From the NCBI RefSeq assembly GCF_029893805.1, contig NZ_JARXYP010000002.1, forward strand, positions 992,001-1,056,000: a stretch of 64,000 nt of DNA, written 5' to 3'. A program made the position numbers and the translations under genes. Positions within the stretch are counted from its first letter, which is position 1. Each line of letters begins with the position of its first letter. The notes beneath the pieces are model-generated. The model was not told where the DNA came from, made no database searches, and saw nothing but the letters and a program-made list of their open reading frames with translations. This DNA is from Streptomyces sp. SAI-135. Lineage in GTDB: Bacteria > Actinomycetota > Actinomycetes > Streptomycetales > Streptomycetaceae. Positions 60,098-64,000 of the stretch are shown here, piece after piece.

Positions 60098-62161
60098 TCA
60101 CGCCTTCCCGGATTCCGGGACGGCGGTCGGCCACCAGACGCGGGCCCCGATGTCCCGCACCAGCGCGGGCACGAGCAGGGACCGGACGACCAGCGTGTCG
60201 AGCAGGACACCGAAGGCGACGATGAAGGCGATCTGGGCGAGGAAGGCCAGCGGGATCACCCCGAGGGCGGCGAAGGTGGCGGCCAGCACCACACCGGCGG
60301 AGGTGATGACCCCGCCGGTGGTGACCAGACCGCGTGCCATGCCCTGCCGCACCCCGTGCCGCAGGGACTCCTCGCGGACCCGGGACATCAGGAAGATGTT
60401 GTAGTCGACGCCGAGGGCGACGAGGAACACGAACCCGTACAGCGGCACGGACGGATCGGTGCCGGTGAAGCCGAACACATGGCGGAACACCAGGGCCGAG
60501 ACACCGAGCGTGGTCAGGAAGTTGAGGGCCACCGTGACCACCAGCAGCACGGGCAGCAGCAGCGACCGCAGCAGGACGACCAGGATGAACAGGATGATCG
60601 CGAGGACCACGGGGACGATGAGGGTGCGGTCGTGCTCCGCGGTGCGCAGGGTGTCGTACTGCTGGGCCGTGTAGCCCCCGACGAGGGCGTTCGCGTCCGG
60701 CACCCCGTGCAGGGCGGTGCGCAGCCGCGCGACGGTCTCCTTGGCGGTGTCGCTGTCCGGGGCCGCGGTGAGGGTCACGTCGACACGGGCCCGGCCGTCG
60801 ACGACCAGCGGATCGGCGCCGGGACGGCCGGAGGCGCTCGCCGGTGTGGCCGAGGCGACTCCTTCGGTTCCGCGTGCCGCCCGGACGACCTCGGTGAGCC
60901 GGTCCGCGTCCGCGACGACCACGGCGGGGTTGCCCGAACCGGCCGGGAAGTGCCGGCTCAGGGTCTGCTGGGCGGTCACCGAGGGGGCGTCGTCGACGAA
61001 GGTCTCGTCGAGGGGAACGCCCTTGGAGGTGAGGGCGGGCGCGAAGGCGGCGCCGGCCAGCAGGACGACGAGGGTGACCGCCCAGACCTTGCGTGGCGCC
61101 CGGTCGACGAGCGCGGCGACCCGGTGCCAGACCCCCTCGCGGTCGTCGTCCGCGGCACGGGGGCGGGCGGGCCAGTAGGCGGCGCGGCCGAGGAGGGCGA
61201 GCGCGGCGGGCAGGAAGGTCAGCGAGGTCAGGACCGCGCAGCCGATGCCGATGGCGCCGACCGGGCCGAGGGCGCGGTTGTTGGTGAGGTCGCTCAGCAG
61301 CAGGGCGAGCAGTCCGAGCGCAACCGTGGCCGCGCTGGCGACGATCGCCGCCCAGGACCGCCGTACCGCTGCCCGTGCGGCGGTGAACCGGTCGGTGTCG
61401 CGGGCGAGTTCCTCACGGTAGCGGGCCGTGAGCAGCAGGGCGTAGTCGGTGGCCGCGCCGATCACGAGGATGGAGAGGATGCCCTGGACCTGCCCGTCGA
61501 CGCGGACGACGTCGTGGTCCGCCAGGGCGTACACGACGGCGCAGGCGACACCGAGGGCGAAGACCGACCCGAGGATGATCACCAGCGGCAGGAGCACGCT
61601 GCGGTACACCAGCAGCAGGATGACCAGGACGACGGCCAGCGCGACGGCCAGGAGCAGTCCGTCGATGCCGGCGAAGGCGTCGGACAGGTCGGCCTGGGTG
61701 GCGGCCGGTCCGGCGAGCTGGACCGTCGTACCGGGGACGCGGTCGGCGGCGGACCGTATCCGATCGAGGGTGTCGGGGAGGGTGTCACCGAGGTCGGGAC
61801 GCAGGGGGACCACGCCTTCGAGGGCCTTCCCGTCCTCGGAGGGGATGGCCGGTGACACCTCGCCGGCGACTCCCGGCAGGTCGGCGAGCGAGCCGAGCGC
61901 CCGGTCGGCGTCCGCCTTCCGGTCGGCGACCGCGCCGCCGGTCCAGACGACGATCACGGGCAGGGTCTCGTTCTGCCGGAACTTCTTCTGCTCGGCGATG
62001 ACCGCCGTCGACTCGGCGCTGCGCGGCAGGAACGCGGCCTGGTCGTTGGTCGCGACCTCGCCGAGACGGCCCGCGTAGGGGCCGAGGGCGCCTCCGGCGA
62101 CGAGCCAGAGGGCCAGCAGGAGGAGCGGGACGAGCACACGGGTGCGTCGGGCGGGGGACAT
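60098..62161 (-). CDS. MMPL family RND-type transporter
   Basis: A 687-residue exporter with about 11-12 transmembrane segments and two large extracytoplasmic loops. VLVPLLLLALWLVAGGALGP is TM1. A first porter loop (about 40-165) and TM2-6 with VIGAATDYALLLTARYREEL follow. A second loop (about 375-500) and TM7-11 with VALGVDYNIFLMSRVREESL then complete it. The paired GAxTDY and GxDYN motifs carry the proton-relay Asp/Tyr residues of MMPL proteins. It may move lipids or drugs. The ATG at 62161 has GGAG five bases upstream. A palindromic operator lies 23-61 bp upstream, and the MarR gene is next. Confidence 0.93.
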   Translation of the reverse strand: MSPARRTRVLVPLLLLALWLVAGGALGPYAGRLGEVATNDQAAFLPRSAESTAVIAEQKKFRQNETLPVIVVWTGGAVADRKADADRALGSLADLPGVAGEVSPAIPSEDGKALEGVVPLRPDLGDTLPDTLDRIRSAADRVPGTTVQLAGPAATQADLSDAFAGIDGLLLAVALAVVLVILLLVYRSVLLPLVIILGSVFALGVACAVVYALADHDVVRVDGQVQGILSILVIGAATDYALLLTARYREELARDTDRFTAARAAVRRSWAAIVASAATVALGLLALLLSDLTNNRALGPVGAIGIGCAVLTSLTFLPAALALLGRAAYWPARPRAADDDREGVWHRVAALVDRAPRKVWAVTLVVLLAGAAFAPALTSKGVPLDETFVDDAPSVTAQQTLSRHFPAGSGNPAVVVADADRLTEVVRAARGTEGVASATPASASGRPGADPLVVDGRARVDVTLTAAPDSDTAKETVARLRTALHGVPDANALVGGYTAQQYDTLRTAEHDRTLIVPVVLAIILFILVVLLRSLLLPVLLVVTVALNFLTTLGVSALVFRHVFGFTGTDPSVPLYGFVFLVALGVDYNIFLMSRVREESLRHGVRQGMARGLVTTGGVITSAGVVLAATFAALGVIPLAFLAQIAFIVAFGVLLDTLVVRSLLVPALVRDIGARVWWPTAVPESGKA

Positions 62162-62183
62162 CGGTCTCCAGGGTTCGGGGACA

Positions 62184-62222
62184 TGTAACTCGATGAAAAA
62201 CAATCTCAATCATTGAGTTACA
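62184..62222. promoter_or_regulatory. MarR-type operator upstream of the MMPL gene
   Basis: TGTAACTCGATG (62184-62195) and CATTGAGTTACA (62211-62222) are reverse complements except for one base. Inside, CTCAAT-C-ATTGAG (62205-62217) is a perfect palindrome. The AT-rich block lies just before the exporter gene. Confidence 0.7.
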
Positions 62223-62296
62223 CCGTGTCGGTGATCGTAGACGACGCTTGTGGTTCCCCCGTCGGCCGGCCCGCGGATGCGCCCCGCGGCGCCCGA

Positions 62297-62800
62297 TCAG
62301 CCGCCGCTCGGCCGCACCGCGGCCAGTTCCTCGTTCAGCGCCTCGAGGAAACGCACGACCACGGCCAGCTCCTGCTCACCGAAACGGGAGCGGGCGGCCT
62401 CGGTCGCCCCGGCGAGCGGACGGAAGTACGAGCGGGCCGCCGCCCGGGCGTCCGGTTCGTAGCGCAGGTGGACGACCCTGCGGTCCGCGCTCTCCCGGAC
62501 CCGGCGGATGTGGCCCGCCCGCTCCAGCCGGTCCACGCACGCGGTCACCGCGCCCGAGGTGAGCCCGAGGTGGCGGCGCAGGCCGCCGGGTGTCATGGGC
62601 TCCTCCGCGTCCATGATCGCGGCCAGCGCCTGGATGTCGGTGGCGTGCAGACCGTGGTCACCGGCGAAACCCTGCACGAGGCGGTTGATCTCGCCGTTCA
62701 TGCGACGCAGCCGTACGGCGAAGGCGTACAGGTCGGTCGGCGTCCCGCCCGCGCCGGACTCCGGTCGCTCGTCCTGGTCCCGCTGGTTCGCTGTGGCCAC
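62297..62800 (-). CDS. MarR family regulator
   Basis: A 167-residue winged-helix protein. LYAFAVRLRRMNGEINRLVQ is the dimer helix, and HATDIQALAAIMDAEEPMTP then GGLRRHLGLTSGAVTACVDRL is the helix-turn-helix. RRVRESADRRVVHLRYEPDA forms the wing. It reads in the same direction as the MMPL gene, 135 bp upstream, with an operator between, and probably represses the exporter. TATACG (62809-62814, minus) lies eight bases before the GTG and no Shine-Dalgarno is visible, so it may be leaderless. Confidence 0.92.
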   Translation of the reverse strand: MATANQRDQDERPESGAGGTPTDLYAFAVRLRRMNGEINRLVQGFAGDHGLHATDIQALAAIMDAEEPMTPGGLRRHLGLTSGAVTACVDRLERAGHIRRVRESADRRVVHLRYEPDARAAARSYFRPLAGATEAARSRFGEQELAVVVRFLEALNEELAAVRPSGG

Positions 62801-62905
62801 GTGATCAGCGTATAGAAGCGCCGCGCTCCCGCGGGCCCGGGCCGCATCCGAACCCGGCCCGGCGGTCGAAGTGATCAGCAGGGGACGACAGAAAGGGCAC
62901 AGGCG

Positions 62906-64000
62906 ATGGAGCACGACGACTCGCGCGCGGGACCGCTGTGTCTGGTGACCGGTGCGACGGGATACATCGGCGGACGCCTGGTCCCCGAACTGCTCGACGC
63001 GGGGTACCGCGTGCGGTGCCTGGCCCGCTCCCCCGACCGGCTGCGCGACCATCCCTGGGCCGGCCGTGCCGAGGTGGTGGCGGGTGACGTGACCGACGCC
63101 GCCTCCGTCGCCCGGGCCCTGGACGGGGTGGACGTGGCGTACTACCTGGTGCACGCGATGAACTCGGGCAAGGGCTTCGAGGAGACCGACCGCAGGGCCG
63201 CGCGCATCTTCGCCGAGCAGGCCCGCGAGGCGGGTGTGCGGCGGATCGTGCACCTCAGCGGGCTCATCCCGGCGGGCGTGCCCGAGCACGAGCTCTCGCC
63301 GCACCTGCGGTCGCGCGCGGAGGTGGCCCGCATCCTGCTCGACTCCGGGGTCCCGACCACGGTCCTGCGGGCGGCCGTCGTCATCGGCTCGGGTTCGGCC
63401 TCCTTCGAGATGCTGCGCTACCTGACCGAACGCCTTCCCGTGATGGTCACCCCGAGCTGGGTGCACACCCGCGTCCAGCCCGTGGCGGTCCGCGATGTGC
63501 TCCGGGCCCTGGTCGGCAGTGCCCGCATGCCGGCACAGGTCAGCCGGGCCTTCGACATCGGCGGCCCCGAGGTGCTGACGTACCGGCAGATGATGCTCCG
63601 GTACGCGGCGGTCGCCGGGCTGCCGCGCCGGGTCATCCTCCCGGTGCCGGTGCTCACCCCCGGGCTCTCCAGCCACTGGGTGGGCCTGGTGACGCCGGTG
63701 CCCGCCTCGATCGCCCGGCCGCTCACCGAGTCGCTGCGGCACGAGGTGGTCTGCCGCGAGAACGACATCGTCCGCCATCTCCCCGGCCCGCCCGTCGAAC
63801 CGGTCGGCTTCGAGGAGGCCGTACGACTGGCTCTGCAGCGGGTGCGGGAGGCGCGGGTCACCACCCGGTGGTCGTCGGCGTCGGTGCCGGGCGCCCCCAG
63901 CGATCCGCTGCCCACCGACCCCGACTGGGCCGGCGGAAGTCTCTACAGCGACCACCGGGAGCTCCTGGTCGACGCCTCGCCCGAGGCGCTGTGGCGGGTC
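62906..64000 (+). CDS. SDR/NAD(P)H-binding protein with DUF2867, 5' part only
   Basis: The frame is open to the window end, with 365 codons visible. LCLVTGATGYIGGRLVPELL is the NADP-binding Rossmann motif, YYLVHAMNSGKGFEETDRRA and VRRIVHLSGLIPAGVPEHEL are typical of atypical NmrA/YbjT-like SDRs, and FDIGGPEVLTYRQMMLRYAA follows. The last residues begin the DUF2867 domain. The substrate is unknown. GAAAGGG lies 8-14 bases before the ATG. It is divergent from the MarR gene. Confidence 0.92.
   Translation, partial: MEHDDSRAGPLCLVTGATGYIGGRLVPELLDAGYRVRCLARSPDRLRDHPWAGRAEVVAGDVTDAASVARALDGVDVAYYLVHAMNSGKGFEETDRRAARIFAEQAREAGVRRIVHLSGLIPAGVPEHELSPHLRSRAEVARILLDSGVPTTVLRAAVVIGSGSASFEMLRYLTERLPVMVTPSWVHTRVQPVAVRDVLRALVGSARMPAQVSRAFDIGGPEVLTYRQMMLRYAAVAGLPRRVILPVPVLTPGLSSHWVGLVTPVPASIARPLTESLRHEVVCRENDIVRHLPGPPVEPVGFEEAVRLALQRVREARVTTRWSSASVPGAPSDPLPTDPDWAGGSLYSDHRELLVDASPEALWRV

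Overview
The window is high-GC actinobacterial DNA that is clearly from a Streptomyces or a very close relative. The evidence is strong G/C bias at codon third positions, GTG and TTG starts, a single TTA codon in 64 kb, a melC1-melC2 tyrosinase pair, a 2-methylisoborneol operon, a popR/clpP3-clpP4 locus, a streptophobe-family membrane protein, and many genes with a TAGNNT -10 box about 6 nt before the start codon and no Shine-Dalgarno (leaderless transcripts). No rRNA, tRNA, CRISPR array or transposase was found.

Layout. 1-7 kb: end of a DUF2238 membrane protein, DUF6328, an aldo/keto reductase, a Tat-exported cholesterol-oxidase-like flavoenzyme, and an MFS-TetR drug-export unit with tandem operators and a 128-bp duplicated gene junction, then an FAD monooxygenase. 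7.4-9.3 kb: tyrosinase with its copper chaperone, then a SRPBCC protein. 9.3-12.2 kb: RNase HI with an extra Cys/His tail, a TetR/methyltransferase divergent pair sharing a double operator, and a VOC protein. 12.5-16 kb: family 2B encapsulin shell, 2-methylisoborneol synthase and geranyl diphosphate C-methyltransferase, the earthy-odorant nanocompartment operon. 16-20.4 kb: STAS protein, response regulator, hybrid histidine kinase, SGNH lipoprotein, VOC protein. 20.5-25.3 kb: epoxide hydrolase, the PopR-controlled clpP3-clpP4 proteases, a stress-type sigma factor with tandem sigma-B-like promoters, and an RsbW-like ATPase.

25.4-32.5 kb: DUF6777, a streptophobe protein, and a Ser/Thr kinase next to an FHA-ABC exporter that carries a one-base frameshift. 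32.5-42.4 kb: small stress and metabolic genes (NTF2-like, DUF1905, aldo/keto reductase/LysR divergent pair, carotenoid oxygenase, DinB, adenosine deaminase, dienelactone hydrolase, PPOX proteins) and a 0.7-kb gene-free stretch. 42.4-45.8 kb: a quiC-type dehydroshikimate dehydratase with 24-bp repeats at its start, the shrunken remnant of a zinc alcohol dehydrogenase, and a divergent IclR regulator. 45.8-49.6 kb: F420/PPOX protein, 3-hydroxyisobutyrate-dehydrogenase-like reductase, a tRNA-dependent cyclodipeptide synthase with an atypical Asn-Tyr-Arg signature, and an aldehyde dehydrogenase.

49.6-51.2 kb: an ECF42-type sigma factor with its YCII partner. 52.3-59.8 kb: a complete organosulfur-scavenging operon (hydrolase, ssuD, sfnB, ssuE, a DszC-like monooxygenase, sfnG) headed by a tiny Cys-containing leader peptide and an attenuator-like hairpin, with a divergent LysR. 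60-64 kb: MMPL exporter and divergent-context MarR repressor with an operator, then a truncated SDR/DUF2867 gene at the window edge.

Recurring themes are pairs of palindromes at regulator-controlled promoters, leaderless mRNAs, and short tandem duplications at gene junctions that copy a stop or a ribosome-binding-site/start module.
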